This document shows positions 8,645-16,509 of a DNA stretch of 43,014 nt, in pieces. A program made the translations under genes and the position numbers. A model generated the notes under the pieces. That model saw only the letters and a program-made list of their open reading frames with translations, was not told the origin of the DNA and ran no database searches. Within the stretch, counting starts at the first letter, position 1. Every line of letters begins with the position of its first letter. The DNA is taken from assembly GCA_934503195.1 (NCBI GenBank), contig CAKSVM010000018.1:1-43014 (forward strand), read 5' to 3'. The stretch comes from an uncultured Eubacteriales bacterium (GTDB taxonomy: Bacteria; Bacillota; Clostridia; Oscillospirales; CAG-272).

Positions 8645-9970
8645 ATGATTTATTACATTGATCCCGAAAACGGAAAGGATTCGCATTCCGGAGAATCTCC
8701 GGAGCTTGCGAGAAGGAGCTATACTGATCTTTACATAGAGCCGGGAGACAGCGTGCTTTTCAAGCGCGGAAGCGTTATCCGCGACTGCCTTTACGCGGTC
8801 GGCGGTGAGGACGGAAAATACGTCACCTATGGTGCTTACGGAGAGGGAAACGCCCCGGTATTCTGCGGCTCGGTCGATGTGAGCGATCCCGCTGACTGGG
8901 AGGAGTATTCGGAGAACGTCTGGAGATACAGAAAGACACTTTCCAGCGAGGCCTGCAACTATGTCTTTGACGACGGCCGGGTCGGCGCGACTCTCAGATG
9001 GGAGCCGGAAAGTCTCCGCGAGCCGGGCGACTGGTATGACAGCCGGATGGGCATGGGCGAGAAAGCGTCGCTAGCGGCGGAACAGCTTGTGCTTTTGTAT
9101 TCGGTCGGAAATCCCGGAAAGGTCTGGAGGCACATCGAGTGCGTTGTGCGCGGAAAACGCTGCCTTGTGTCGAACAGATGCTACACGGCATACTGCGATC
9201 TGGCGTTCTTCGGAAGCGGTGTACACGCTCTGTCGGGCGGCGCGCACCATGTGAAGGTCGAGAGATGCTCGTTCTGCTTCATCGGCGGCGCGGTCTGGAA
9301 CCGTGATCTGCGGATCCGCTTTGGAAACGCGATCGAGTTCTGGAATGTCGGCGACGATATTCTCATTGAAGACTGCTATTTCAACAACATTTACGATTCC
9401 TGCGTGACTCAGCAGGGCGGAAACGAAACGACGCCGGCGCACAGGCTTATAATGCGCCGGAATCTCTTCATCGACTACGGAATGGGAGCTTACGAGGGAC
9501 GCGACCGGATGCTTGTCGACTGCGAGTTCTCGGACAACATCTGTCTTTACGCGGGCGGCGGATTCACGGCTTTCGGCGACACGAAGCCGAGAAACTCGGA
9601 GATTTATCCTCAGCCGATGGGTCATCATATCTTTATGTGGCGCATAAAGTCGCCGAGCGAAGGCGGTTCGTTCAGAATAAAGGACAACATTTTCTGCGAG
9701 GCGACCGGAGCGGCGATCTACGCGATCATCGACGAGGGCGCGGTGAATCAGATGATTTTATCCGGCAACACTTATTTCACGACGAACGGTAAGCTTCTCA
9801 ACCGGCTTGGCGAGAGAGTTTACAGTGCCGACGAGGTCGGGCTTATGGGTGACGAGGGCGCGCGGTTTGAGAAACCGGACATTTCCGCGCTCATATGGAA
9901 CTGGTTTGCGCGTTCGCACGCGGATCGGAACGGAACGAAGATTTTCACCGACGGCACTGTCAGAATCTGA
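8645..9970 (+). CDS. right-handed beta-helix repeat protein
   Basis: 441 aa protein starting with a YYIDPENGKDSHSG-type block that in many Firmicutes opens parallel beta-helix proteins related to polysaccharide lyases. The middle contains repeated short strands with aromatic and asparagine positions (about 190-370, such as IEDCYFNNIYDSC). No signal peptide is seen, so it may act on imported oligosaccharides. AGGAAAGG directly touches an earlier ATG at 8633; the ATG at 8645 has usable spacing and matches the conserved N terminus, so it was chosen. A lyase function is inferred from fold only. Confidence 0.72.
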   Translation: MIYYIDPENGKDSHSGESPELARRSYTDLYIEPGDSVLFKRGSVIRDCLYAVGGEDGKYVTYGAYGEGNAPVFCGSVDVSDPADWEEYSENVWRYRKTLSSEACNYVFDDGRVGATLRWEPESLREPGDWYDSRMGMGEKASLAAEQLVLLYSVGNPGKVWRHIECVVRGKRCLVSNRCYTAYCDLAFFGSGVHALSGGAHHVKVERCSFCFIGGAVWNRDLRIRFGNAIEFWNVGDDILIEDCYFNNIYDSCVTQQGGNETTPAHRLIMRRNLFIDYGMGAYEGRDRMLVDCEFSDNICLYAGGGFTAFGDTKPRNSEIYPQPMGHHIFMWRIKSPSEGGSFRIKDNIFCEATGAAIYAIIDEGAVNQMILSGNTYFTTNGKLLNRLGERVYSADEVGLMGDEGARFEKPDISALIWNWFARSHADRNGTKIFTDGTVRI

Positions 9971-9980
9971 CGGCGGAACC

Positions 9981-10006
9981 GGGTGAAGCGCGGCCGCGCT
10001 TCACCC
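9981..10006. other. perfect 26-bp palindrome
   Basis: A perfect 13+13 palindrome (arms GGGTGAAGCGCGG / CCGCGCTTCACCC) starts about 10 bases after the stop of the beta-helix gene. It has no T-tract. It could be a 3'-end mRNA hairpin or a repeat element. Confidence 0.6.
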
Positions 10007-10099
10007 ACGGATGGCGTATACTTGTCACGCTTCGAACGACGCGTGGAGACGCGGACGCCGACTCCGGCGCGATTCCATCCTCTTTATAAAGAAAGGAAT

Positions 10100-10130
10100 C
10101 CTTCCCGACATCGCGGAAGGTTGGTTTTTA
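10100..10130 (+). terminator. possible terminator or leader hairpin before rlmA
   Basis: A CCTTCC / GGAAGG stem with a loop of about 9 nt (arms 10100-10105 and 10115-10120) is followed by TTGGTTTTT and ends only a few bases before the rlmA start codon. It could end the upstream transcript or act in the rlmA leader, because its 3' arm GGAAGG is the only Shine-Dalgarno-like sequence near that ATG. Confidence 0.4.
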
Positions 10131-10134
10131 ACTT

Positions 10135-10971
10135 ATGGATAGTCTTATTTGTCCGGTATGCAGATCGCATGGCGTCGAGACGCCGTTACACCGCGAGGGA
10201 AACAGTCTCTTCTGCGGCGCGGGACACTGCTTCGATATATCAAGGACCGGCTCGGTCACCTTCACGACTCCGTCCGGAGACGATTCCGATATGGTGAAGG
10301 CGAGGACGGGATTTCTTGAGAGCGGCGCGTATGACGCCTTCGCGATGACTCTGGCGGCCGAGATTCCCGGAAGACCGGGCCTTATCGTTGACGCCGGATG
10401 CGGAGAGGGATATTATACGAACCGGTTCGCGAGGGCGGTCGGGACCGACGCCGAAAATCCGAAGAGAACCGAGGTCTGGGGCTTTGACCTTTCAAAGGCC
10501 GCGATCACGCACGCCTCAAAGGCGGCGGCCTCGACTCACAGCGGGGCTTTCTTCGCGGTCGCGGGGATATTCGAGCTTCCGGTGGCGTCAGAGTCCGCGG
10601 ATGTCGTGTTCAGCATCTTCGCGCCGATATCCGACGAGTTTTCGCGGATACTGAAGCCGGGCGGGCTTCTTGTCGTCGGTGCGGCCGGAAAACGGCATCT
10701 TTACGAACTCAAATCGGCGATTTACGATGAGGTTTACGAAAACGAGGGACGGCGCGATCTTGCCGCGCTCTCGGAGTCGGGAATGGAGCTTCTGAGATGC
10801 GAGAAGGTGACATACGGCTTCACGTGCAGGGGCGAGAATATTAAGCGTCTTTTCTCGATGACGCCGTACTACTACAAAACGTCAAAAGAAGACGCGGCAA
10901 AGCTCGATCCGATCGATTCGCTTGACATAACGGCCGACTTTGATATATTTGTCTACAGAAAGCGAGCATAA
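10135..10971 (+). CDS. rlmA: 23S rRNA (guanine-N1) methyltransferase, RlmA family
   Basis: 278 aa SAM-dependent enzyme that methylates a guanine in 23S rRNA hairpin 35 (G745 or G748 in known members). The N-terminal zinc site is visible as C6, C9, C27 and H31 (CPVC ... CGAGHCFD). The methyltransferase domain begins with LIVDAGCGEGYYT (SAM motif I), and the region after it carries FAPISDEFSRILKPGG. No strong ribosome-binding site is evident apart from GGAAGG in the upstream hairpin. The Gram-positive member is linked to tylosin-type macrolide resistance; which guanine is modified here is not known. Confidence 0.9.
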   Translation: MDSLICPVCRSHGVETPLHREGNSLFCGAGHCFDISRTGSVTFTTPSGDDSDMVKARTGFLESGAYDAFAMTLAAEIPGRPGLIVDAGCGEGYYTNRFARAVGTDAENPKRTEVWGFDLSKAAITHASKAAASTHSGAFFAVAGIFELPVASESADVVFSIFAPISDEFSRILKPGGLLVVGAAGKRHLYELKSAIYDEVYENEGRRDLAALSESGMELLRCEKVTYGFTCRGENIKRLFSMTPYYYKTSKEDAAKLDPIDSLDITADFDIFVYRKRA

Positions 10972-11008
10972 CTGAAAGGACTCCTTCAACGGAGAGGTTT
11001 ATTTGAAA

Positions 11009-11725
11009 ATGAAACCAACGCTTGTTATCCCTATGTACAATGAGTCGAAGATTCTGCCCGACACGCTCGGAAAGGTTTTCGATTATATGGAGTCGGAATT
11101 CCCGGAGGGATATGAGGTCATCTTTTCGGACGACGGAAGTCTTGACGGAAGCCGGAAGATCGTCGACGATTTCGCGGCGGCGCACACTTCCTTCCGCACA
11201 GTCGGATATGAAAAAAACCGCGGCAAGGGATGCGCGGTGAGAACCGGAGTTCTCGCGGCGAACGGGGATATTGTCGTCTGCACCGACTGCGACCTCGCGT
11301 ACGGCCTTGAGGTGGTCGGCAGAGCGATGAAAATCTTCGCGGACGATGAGTCCACCGAGCTTGTGATCGGCTCCAGAAGGCTCGCCAAGGATGGCTACGA
11401 GGGCTACACGTTCATAAGAAAGCTCGCGTCGAAGACCTATCTGAAATGTCTCGCGATCGCGGCGGGATTCAGACTGAGCGATTCGCAGTGCGGATTCAAA
11501 TGCTACCGCGCCGACGCCGGAAAGCGGATATTTGAGGGCTGCGAGGTCGACGGCTTCGCGTTTGATTTCGAGGCACTGATCCGGGCGCAGAAGTTCGGGA
11601 TGAAGATCACCGAGATGCCGGTCAAGGTGATAAATCACCGCGAGAGCAAGGTGCACGTGTTCAGCGACAGCATAAAGATGCTCCGCGATATCGCGAAGAT
11701 AAAGAAGCGCGAAAAGCGGAAATGA
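11009..11725 (+). CDS. family 2 glycosyltransferase (polyprenol-phosphate type)
   Basis: 238 aa GT-A enzyme like dolichyl/polyprenyl-phosphate mannosyl- or glucosyltransferases. Motifs: VIPMYNES at the N terminus, FSDDGSLDGS (UDP/GDP site), CTDCDLAYG (DxD-like metal site) and CGFKCYRADAGKRIF. There is no C-terminal membrane pair, so it is probably a soluble or peripheral membrane enzyme. The start was taken as ATG with GGAGAGG 11 nt upstream; a TTG two codons earlier (11003) is possible. It would supply a lipid-linked sugar for wall or protein glycosylation. A terminator follows. Confidence 0.87.
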   Translation: MKPTLVIPMYNESKILPDTLGKVFDYMESEFPEGYEVIFSDDGSLDGSRKIVDDFAAAHTSFRTVGYEKNRGKGCAVRTGVLAANGDIVVCTDCDLAYGLEVVGRAMKIFADDESTELVIGSRRLAKDGYEGYTFIRKLASKTYLKCLAIAAGFRLSDSQCGFKCYRADAGKRIFEGCEVDGFAFDFEALIRAQKFGMKITEMPVKVINHRESKVHVFSDSIKMLRDIAKIKKREKRK

Positions 11726-11750
11726 TGGGTTTACGATGGTAAAATAATCA

Positions 11751-11789
11751 AAAGCCGCGCGACGGGATGGTCTCCCGCCGCGCGGCTTT
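11751..11789. terminator. bidirectional terminator
   Basis: GC-rich inverted repeat beginning AAAGCCGCGCG and ending CGCGCGGCTTT, with an inner CGGGA/TCCCG extension. It lies between the convergent glycosyltransferase (+) and ABC permease (-) genes. A/T-rich flanks suit termination in both directions. Confidence 0.8.
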
Positions 11790-11815
11790 GCGTTATTATG
11801 TCTGACTTTTGCGTA

Positions 11816-12463
11816 TCAGAGATCGACCTTTTCGAATCTTTCGGCCGATATTTTCCAAGCGGCATATGTCAGAGCTGCGTAGATCACGATTCCAGCCGCG
11901 AGGAAGCCAAGCTTTTCCGGCACGTGAACGCTGTCAGGCGTGTCGAGGACGTCGCGCGCGAAGGGAATTATGTGCACGAGCGTTTCCGCGGCGATGATCA
12001 CGATCCACTCCGCGATCGTTCCCTTGACGAACACTATACCCACTTTTTCGGGATTTTTATAATATTCCGCGAAAAAGACGAGGTTGAAGATTCCGTAGAC
12101 CATGAGCGCGCCGCCGAAAAATGCGATGTTCGCGTCCATTCCGACGAGATTTCCCTCGGTCATCACCTTCTGTCTCAGATAAGCGAAGGGGATTGCCAAG
12201 AGAAGCTGAATCATTTCGAGCGTGACGCAGGTCAGCATCCGCGCGCCCGCGATATCGCGGCGGCTCACCGGGAGGGTCATCGAGTAGAAGATATCGTGAT
12301 TCTCGCGGCCGGACAGGCAGATGAAGAAAATCCCCAGGGATGTGTAAAAGCAGATCACGTAGTACGGATAATTCGGAATCATCAGCATCGCCGACAGCGC
12401 GAGGAACATCACCGCCGCCGGGTGCATTGCGAGCCGGAGTTCTTTTCTGATAAGATTTGACAT
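11816..12463 (-). CDS. ABC-2 type transporter permease
   Basis: 215 aa integral membrane protein with about five or six hydrophobic segments (near 15-50, 78-98, 112-135, 145-170 and 185-205) and the loop SGRENHDIFYSMTLPVSRRDI, typical of ABC-2 permeases that follow a YtrB-like ATPase in Firmicutes. Last gene of the AbrB-ATPase-permease operon; 20 bp separate it from the ATPase stop. Likely exports a peptide, lipid or drug. The substrate is unknown. Confidence 0.82.
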   Translation of the reverse strand: MSNLIRKELRLAMHPAAVMFLALSAMLMIPNYPYYVICFYTSLGIFFICLSGRENHDIFYSMTLPVSRRDIAGARMLTCVTLEMIQLLLAIPFAYLRQKVMTEGNLVGMDANIAFFGGALMVYGIFNLVFFAEYYKNPEKVGIVFVKGTIAEWIVIIAAETLVHIIPFARDVLDTPDSVHVPEKLGFLAAGIVIYAALTYAAWKISAERFEKVDL

Positions 12464-12483
12464 GGATTTCTCACGGCTGAGTC

Positions 12484-13299
12484 TCAGCCGTCACTCCTTT
12501 CAAGATGAAGCATTATGTCTTCAAGTCCCGCCTTCCCGCCAAGACCCGTGTCGGAGCGGACAAGCGCGGTGAAGCCGTCGCGCTCCGCGCGTTCGCCGAT
12601 CACCTCTACGCCCTCGGGACGCTTTTCGTATTTTATCAGGCGATAATCCGACTCGAATTCCCTCACAGTGCGATCGGCGGCGATTTTTCCGGATCTTATG
12701 TAGATTATCCGGTCGGCCGCGCGCTCAAGGTCAGTGATTATGTGAGTCGAGAAGAGGATTCCGATATTCTCCGAGCGAAGCTCCAGCAGAATGTCGAGAA
12801 GCTCGTCGCGCGAGACCGGGTCAAGTCCGCTCGTCGGCTCGTCAAGAATCAGGAGCTTTGCGTTGTGCGAAAGCGCGAGGGTCAGCGCGAGCTTGACCTT
12901 CATTCCGGCCGAAAGCTCGGACGGGGTTTTGCTTTCGGCTATCGAGAAGCGTGTCAGAAGCTCGTCGCAGAGCCTGTCGTCCCAGCCGGAGTAGAAGCGT
13001 TTCGTGATGTCGATGATCGTCTTTATTCTCGCCTTCGGATAGTAATCGACGCCGCCGGGGACGAAGCCGATGTCATGCTTTATCGTGTTTTCGTTGCCCT
13101 CAAAGGCTTTCCCGAAGAATTCGGTTCTGCCCGAATCGGGGTGGACAAAGCCGAGAAGGGACTTAAGAGTCGTCGATTTTCCCGCGCCGTTGCGGCCGAT
13201 AAAGCCGACGATTTCGCCCTCGTTCACCTCGAAGCTGACGTTATCGAGTCTGAATCCGGGATAATTTTTCGAGAGATTTTCAGTTTTCAGAAGTGTCAT
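12484..13299 (-). CDS. ABC transporter ATP-binding protein
   Basis: 271 aa nucleotide-binding subunit. Walker A GRNGAGKST (about 35-43), signature LSAGMKVKLAL (the usual LSGGQ is LSAGM, as often in YtrB-like exporters), Walker B LLILDEPTSGLD, and the switch histidine in STHI. Start chosen at the ATG with GGAGG six bases before it; a longer upstream reading lies inside the regulator gene. The first 20 bases overlap the end of the AbrB-like gene, indicating translational coupling. Confidence 0.92.
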   Translation of the reverse strand: MTLLKTENLSKNYPGFRLDNVSFEVNEGEIVGFIGRNGAGKSTTLKSLLGFVHPDSGRTEFFGKAFEGNENTIKHDIGFVPGGVDYYPKARIKTIIDITKRFYSGWDDRLCDELLTRFSIAESKTPSELSAGMKVKLALTLALSHNAKLLILDEPTSGLDPVSRDELLDILLELRSENIGILFSTHIITDLERAADRIIYIRSGKIAADRTVREFESDYRLIKYEKRPEGVEVIGERAERDGFTALVRSDTGLGGKAGLEDIMLHLERSDG

Positions 13300-13528
13300 C
13301 TTCGTCCTCCGCGTTCTGCCCGCTTCCGAAAATTGAGGCGGCCATTCCGTCAAACGCCGATTTCGGCGGGATCGCGAGTCCGCGCTTGGTGTCGCCGAGC
13401 AGAATCAGCGTGTCGCCGGGCTTTATTCCGAATATCTCACGCGCCTGCTTGGGGATCACGATCTGCCCCTTTTCGCCGACCGTGACTGTCCACGCGAATT
13501 TATCCGGAGGTCTTTTTGCGAATGCCAT
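13280..13528 (-). CDS. AbrB/SpoVT-type DNA-binding regulator
   Basis: 82 aa. A swapped-hairpin AbrB DNA-binding domain is clear in residues 11-55 (WTVTVGEKGQIVIPKQAREI then GIKPGDTLILL), followed by an acidic tail. Start set by AAAGGAG 7 nt upstream. Small AbrB-like proteins next to YtrB-like ABC pairs are common in Clostridia and probably regulate their own operon. The palindrome over the promoter is a candidate target. Confidence 0.9.
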   Translation of the reverse strand: MAFAKRPPDKFAWTVTVGEKGQIVIPKQAREIFGIKPGDTLILLGDTKRGLAIPPKSAFDGMAASIFGSGQNAEDEDDTSEN

Positions 13529-13559
13529 TGTGTTCTCCTTTGTGTGAAAAGTATGATTT

Positions 13560-13605
13560 GTATAACTGGTACAATCAGTATAACACACTCTGAGCGGTTT
13601 GTCAA
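13560..13605 (-). promoter_or_regulatory. promoter plus palindromic operator of abrB-ABC operon
   Basis: Minus strand: consensus -35 TTGACA (13600-13605), 17-bp spacer, -10 TATACT (13577-13582). An imperfect palindrome spans 13560-13584 with inner arms ACTG-N7-CAGT and two direct copies of GTATAAC 18 bases apart. It covers the -10 and the likely start site, the position expected for a repressor site. Confidence 0.78.
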
Positions 13606-13639
13606 GAGGAAAACTAAAAAAAATTAGTCCAAGGCGCGA

Positions 13640-13676
13640 AAAAATCCCCTGCCGGGCATTTGCCTGACAGGGAATT
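13640..13676 (-). terminator. terminator of the SDR operon
   Basis: Minus strand: CCCTGTCAGGC - AAAT - GCCCGGCAGGG with one mismatch and one wobble, followed by GATTTTTT. It lies about 33 bp after the SDR stop. The plus side also has a T-rich flank. Confidence 0.8.
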
Positions 13677-13708
13677 TCGTTTTATTTGTGGTTAAGATTC
13701 TGACTCGA

Positions 13709-14566
13709 TCAGACTCCCGAGTAAGCGGCGAATCCGCCGTCGACCGGGACGACGACTCCGTTGACAAAGCCCGAAGCGTTGTTGTCAACGAGCCAGAGGA
13801 GAGTTCCGATGAGGTCGTCGGTTACGCCGAAACGGTTCATCGGGGTGTGAGCGAGGATCTTCTGCGAACGCGCGGTGTAGGTTCCGTCGGGGTTGATCAG
13901 GAGATCGTGGTTCTGGTTCGTTAAGAAGAAGCCGGGAGCGATCGCGTTGACGCGGATGCCGACCTTAGCGAAATGAACCGCGAGCCACTGGGTGAAGTTC
14001 GAGACAGCCGCCTTCGCGCCCGAGTATGCCGGGATTCTGGTGAGCGGTCTGAACGCGTTCATGCTCGAAACGTTGAGGATGACGGCGTCGCCCTTCTTTG
14101 CCATGTCCTTTGCGAAGACCTGAGTCGGGAGGAGAGTTCCGAGGAAGTTGAGGTTGAAGACGAACTCAATTCCGGCCGGATCAAGGTCGAAGAAGGTCTT
14201 GATGCCCTCTGCCGTGCCCTCGAGATCCTCGGGATCGAGGTTGTCCTTTGAGGTGGTACCCTTCGGGTTGTTTCCGCCCGCGCCGTTGAGGAGAATGTCG
14301 ACGGTGCCGAACTTTGCGAGGATCGTCTCACGAGCCGCCTCAAGGCTTGCCTTGTCGAGAACGTTCGCGCCGACCGCGATCGCGGTTCCGCCGTCCTTCA
14401 CGATTTCGTCGACGACCTTCTGAGCCGCGTCCTCTCTGAGGTCGCATACCGCGACCTTCGCGCCGTTTGCCGCGAGTGCCTTGGCAAACTCGGAGCAGAG
14501 AACTCCTCCGCCGCCGGTTACGAGCGCGACCTTTCCGTTAAGATCTACTTTGAATGGAATTTTCAT
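13709..14566 (-). CDS. SDR family oxidoreductase, D-mannonate-type
   Basis: 285 aa short-chain dehydrogenase/reductase. TGGGGVLCSEFAKAL near residue 17 is the nucleotide loop. The catalytic triad is S (NVSSMNAF), Y and K (YSGAKAA). NGAGGNNP follows the NNAG rule. The long insert before the catalytic serine (about 100-125) and the VVPVDGGFAAYSGV ending resemble D-mannonate/fructuronate oxidoreductases of the SDR class (UxuB/YjmF-like). Strong AAGGAG at the start. It lies downstream of an ASRT-like gene and a GH39-like glycosidase, fitting uronate or pentose use. Substrate not proven. Confidence 0.88.
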   Translation of the reverse strand: MKIPFKVDLNGKVALVTGGGGVLCSEFAKALAANGAKVAVCDLREDAAQKVVDEIVKDGGTAIAVGANVLDKASLEAARETILAKFGTVDILLNGAGGNNPKGTTSKDNLDPEDLEGTAEGIKTFFDLDPAGIEFVFNLNFLGTLLPTQVFAKDMAKKGDAVILNVSSMNAFRPLTRIPAYSGAKAAVSNFTQWLAVHFAKVGIRVNAIAPGFFLTNQNHDLLINPDGTYTARSQKILAHTPMNRFGVTDDLIGTLLWLVDNNASGFVNGVVVPVDGGFAAYSGV

Positions 14567-14602
14567 TTTATGTAATCTCCTTCTTCTGGATTATTTTTTG
14601 TC

Positions 14603-14971
14603 TCAGTCGACCGCGTAGGGAATCGTCGTCATCAGCGCGAGTTCGGGCTGAGCCGTGTCAAGACGGCTGTACTGAACCACGATCGGCGTTGAGGACTCAA
14701 CGAGAATCGCGTAGGGGATTCCGCGCGGAATCTCTTCGCCCGCCGGATTTCTCAGCTTGTCGAGTCTTATGTGATGCGTGCGCATCGAGGCGCACTGTGA
14801 CGAGAAGCTCGTGTCGGCGTCGCGATCCTCAAAGAAGAGCGTGAGCTTTATCTCGGCGTCCTCGGGCGAGGTGTTGATGACGCAGATCGCCTCGTGACTG
14901 ATCTGACGGTTCGAAACCGGATCGAGGAAGCAGTCGGGGATGAGCCATGTCTTTTTTCCGTAAGTCTGCAT
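14603..14971 (-). CDS. sensory rhodopsin transducer (ASRT) family protein
   Basis: 122 aa, single beta-sandwich domain of the family named after the Anabaena sensory rhodopsin transducer. Diagnostic segments: GKKTWLIPDCFLDP, SHEAICVINTS, FFEDRD, RTHHIRLDKL, IPRGIPYAILVES and VQYSRLDTAQPELALMTTIPY. No rhodopsin gene is present. Non-phototrophic members often sit beside sugar-metabolism genes; here it lies between a GH39-like glycosidase and an SDR. In such settings a sugar-binding or regulatory role has been proposed, but the function is open. A promoter-like region with a palindrome precedes it. Confidence 0.92.
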   Translation of the reverse strand: MQTYGKKTWLIPDCFLDPVSNRQISHEAICVINTSPEDAEIKLTLFFEDRDADTSFSSQCASMRTHHIRLDKLRNPAGEEIPRGIPYAILVESSTPIVVQYSRLDTAQPELALMTTIPYAVD

Positions 14972-15006
14972 TTTTCAGAACTCCTTTCAGATATTTGAAC
15001 ATATAT

Positions 15007-15035
15007 ATTGTAACTCATTTTCGCGGAAAATGAAA
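15007..15035 (-). promoter_or_regulatory. promoter with internal palindrome before ASRT gene
   Basis: Minus strand: weak -35 TTTCAT (15030-15035), 17-bp spacer, -10 TACAAT (15007-15012). The spacer holds a perfect palindrome TCATTTTC-GCG-GAAAATGA (15015-15033) that could be a regulator site. It would drive the ASRT and SDR genes. Confidence 0.55.
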
Positions 15036-15119
15036 GGGGTTCGGCAAAAATTTCTTAATTTTTTTACGGATTTATAGAAAATCGCGCAGATGCGAGTCCA
15101 AAAGAAGTGATTTCGACCG

Positions 15120-16415
15120 TCAGAAATTCTTTATGAGCGCGACCTGATTCTTTCCGAGCGTGAAGTCTGTCGGGTCAAGAGCTTCCGCGGTGAGTAAATG
15201 CTCACTGTCGACGAGATAAACCTTCATTCCCGAGAGATCGGTTTCGATTCTTTCATCGTCTCCGGTGTTGACGATCATGAGCGCGGTCTTTTCGCCGTCG
15301 TGAGCCGCTATCGCGCGGAGCTTTCCGGACGCTCCGGTGACCCCGACCCGCTTTCCGAGCGTGTAAAGCTCGCCGAACGCGACGAAGGAATAGTAGGTGC
15401 AGAGCGGCTTCCACGTCATCGGGTTGAAGAGTCCGCCGTACATCGACTGACCGATGCGCGCGTCGTAATAGCACATGATCGTCGTCTTCTTGTCGTGCAT
15501 CGCGATCATCATGTCAGCGGCCGATGCGGAGGCGTATGAGGTTCCACGGTACTGATTCGGAGCGGCGTTGTTCCACTCGTTGCACTGGGTCTCGATATCG
15601 CCGAGTCCGTGCTTTGTGAGTTCGGCGTCGACGAAATCGGCCATCATCATCGTGTTCTCGACCGACGCGTAGCTGTGCCACGAGAAGAAGTCGAGCGGCG
15701 ACTTCGTCTTGTCAATGAAGTCGAGAAAGCCGAGGAAGAAGTCGGTGAAATACTGATGACGCTTGTATTCGGGACGGGTCGGATCGGTGAAGAGCGAATA
15801 GAATCCGCAGGACGCGAAGCCGCCGACCTTTATGGAGTCGCCGAAACGCTTCTTTAAGTGCTTTGAGGTGACCTCGTAGAGTTCATAGTACTCCTCGGCG
15901 GTTCCCTGCCACATCTGGTTGTCCTTCATGTCGTAGCCGTTGTCAGGCTCGTTCCAGATTTCCCAGTATTTGATTCCGTAGTGGAAGCCGTTCGCCCAGC
16001 CCTCGTTGTAGTGCTTAATTATGTGTTCGCAGATACGCGCCCACTTGGCGTAGTCGGTCGGCGGGAAGACGCGGTAGGCCTTTATGTATTGATAGTTCTC
16101 GATCGTGACGCCCAGACGGTAGATCGGCTCGCATTTCGCGTCGTTAAGCTGCTTTAACAGAATGTCGGTGAAGGCGAAGTCGTAGGAATCGGGATCGTAC
16201 TCGTTTGCCGAGAAGTCGCGGAAGATGTTCGGAATGTCGACGAACATATTGCTGCCGTACGATCCTCCGACGTCGTGGAGGCGCGAGTAGGGGATGTGCG
16301 CGTCGGTGAGATAGTGCATGAACTCGCCGCCGATTCCCATTCTGGGCGGCTGGCCGACGGCGTGCATCGCGCGGATCTCGCCGAGATCCTTTGAGGTGTC
16401 AAGTGTAAGCTTCAT
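15120..16415 (-). CDS. GH39-like glycoside hydrolase (beta-xylosidase type)
   Basis: 431 aa retaining glycosidase of clan GH-A. The acid/base Glu156 sits in YWEIWNEPD and the likely nucleophile Glu280 in TQCNEWNNAAP. A small C-terminal beta domain (about 350-431) follows the TIM barrel. No signal peptide, so it acts in the cytoplasm on imported oligosaccharides. Of two near ATGs, the second was chosen because AAAGG abuts the first (16424) but is 9 nt from the second. The gene follows an AraC regulator on the same strand. Family members act on xylosides or iduronides; specificity here is unknown. Confidence 0.85.
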   Translation of the reverse strand: MKLTLDTSKDLGEIRAMHAVGQPPRMGIGGEFMHYLTDAHIPYSRLHDVGGSYGSNMFVDIPNIFRDFSANEYDPDSYDFAFTDILLKQLNDAKCEPIYRLGVTIENYQYIKAYRVFPPTDYAKWARICEHIIKHYNEGWANGFHYGIKYWEIWNEPDNGYDMKDNQMWQGTAEEYYELYEVTSKHLKKRFGDSIKVGGFASCGFYSLFTDPTRPEYKRHQYFTDFFLGFLDFIDKTKSPLDFFSWHSYASVENTMMMADFVDAELTKHGLGDIETQCNEWNNAAPNQYRGTSYASASAADMMIAMHDKKTTIMCYYDARIGQSMYGGLFNPMTWKPLCTYYSFVAFGELYTLGKRVGVTGASGKLRAIAAHDGEKTALMIVNTGDDERIETDLSGMKVYLVDSEHLLTAEALDPTDFTLGKNQVALIKNF

Positions 16416-16452
16416 ATCTTTCATCCTTTCGGGAGATAAAATTTACATTTTT

Positions 16453-16482
16453 ATTTTACCACAGACATGTATGAAATGTCAA
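16453..16482 (-). promoter_or_regulatory. promoter of GH39-like gene
   Basis: Minus strand: -35 TTGACA (16477-16482), 18-bp spacer, -10 TAAAAT (16453-16458), about 40 bp before the start codon. Confidence 0.75.
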
Positions 16483-16490
16483 GTGATTTT

Positions 16491-16509
16491 TTACGAAACA
16501 ATTTCGTAA
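16491..16509. promoter_or_regulatory. palindrome upstream of GH39-like promoter
   Basis: Perfect inverted repeat TTACGAAA-CAA-TTTCGTAA ending one base before the AraC gene stop codon and about 8 bp upstream of the GH39 promoter -35. This placement suits an activator site. On the minus strand the hairpin is followed by A, not T, so it is not a terminator for AraC. Confidence 0.6.

Noticed and set aside
12505..13485. 326-codon plus-strand frame opposite the ABC ATPase
   Set aside because: Antisense of a clear ATPase and AbrB gene, with no motif and no ribosome site.
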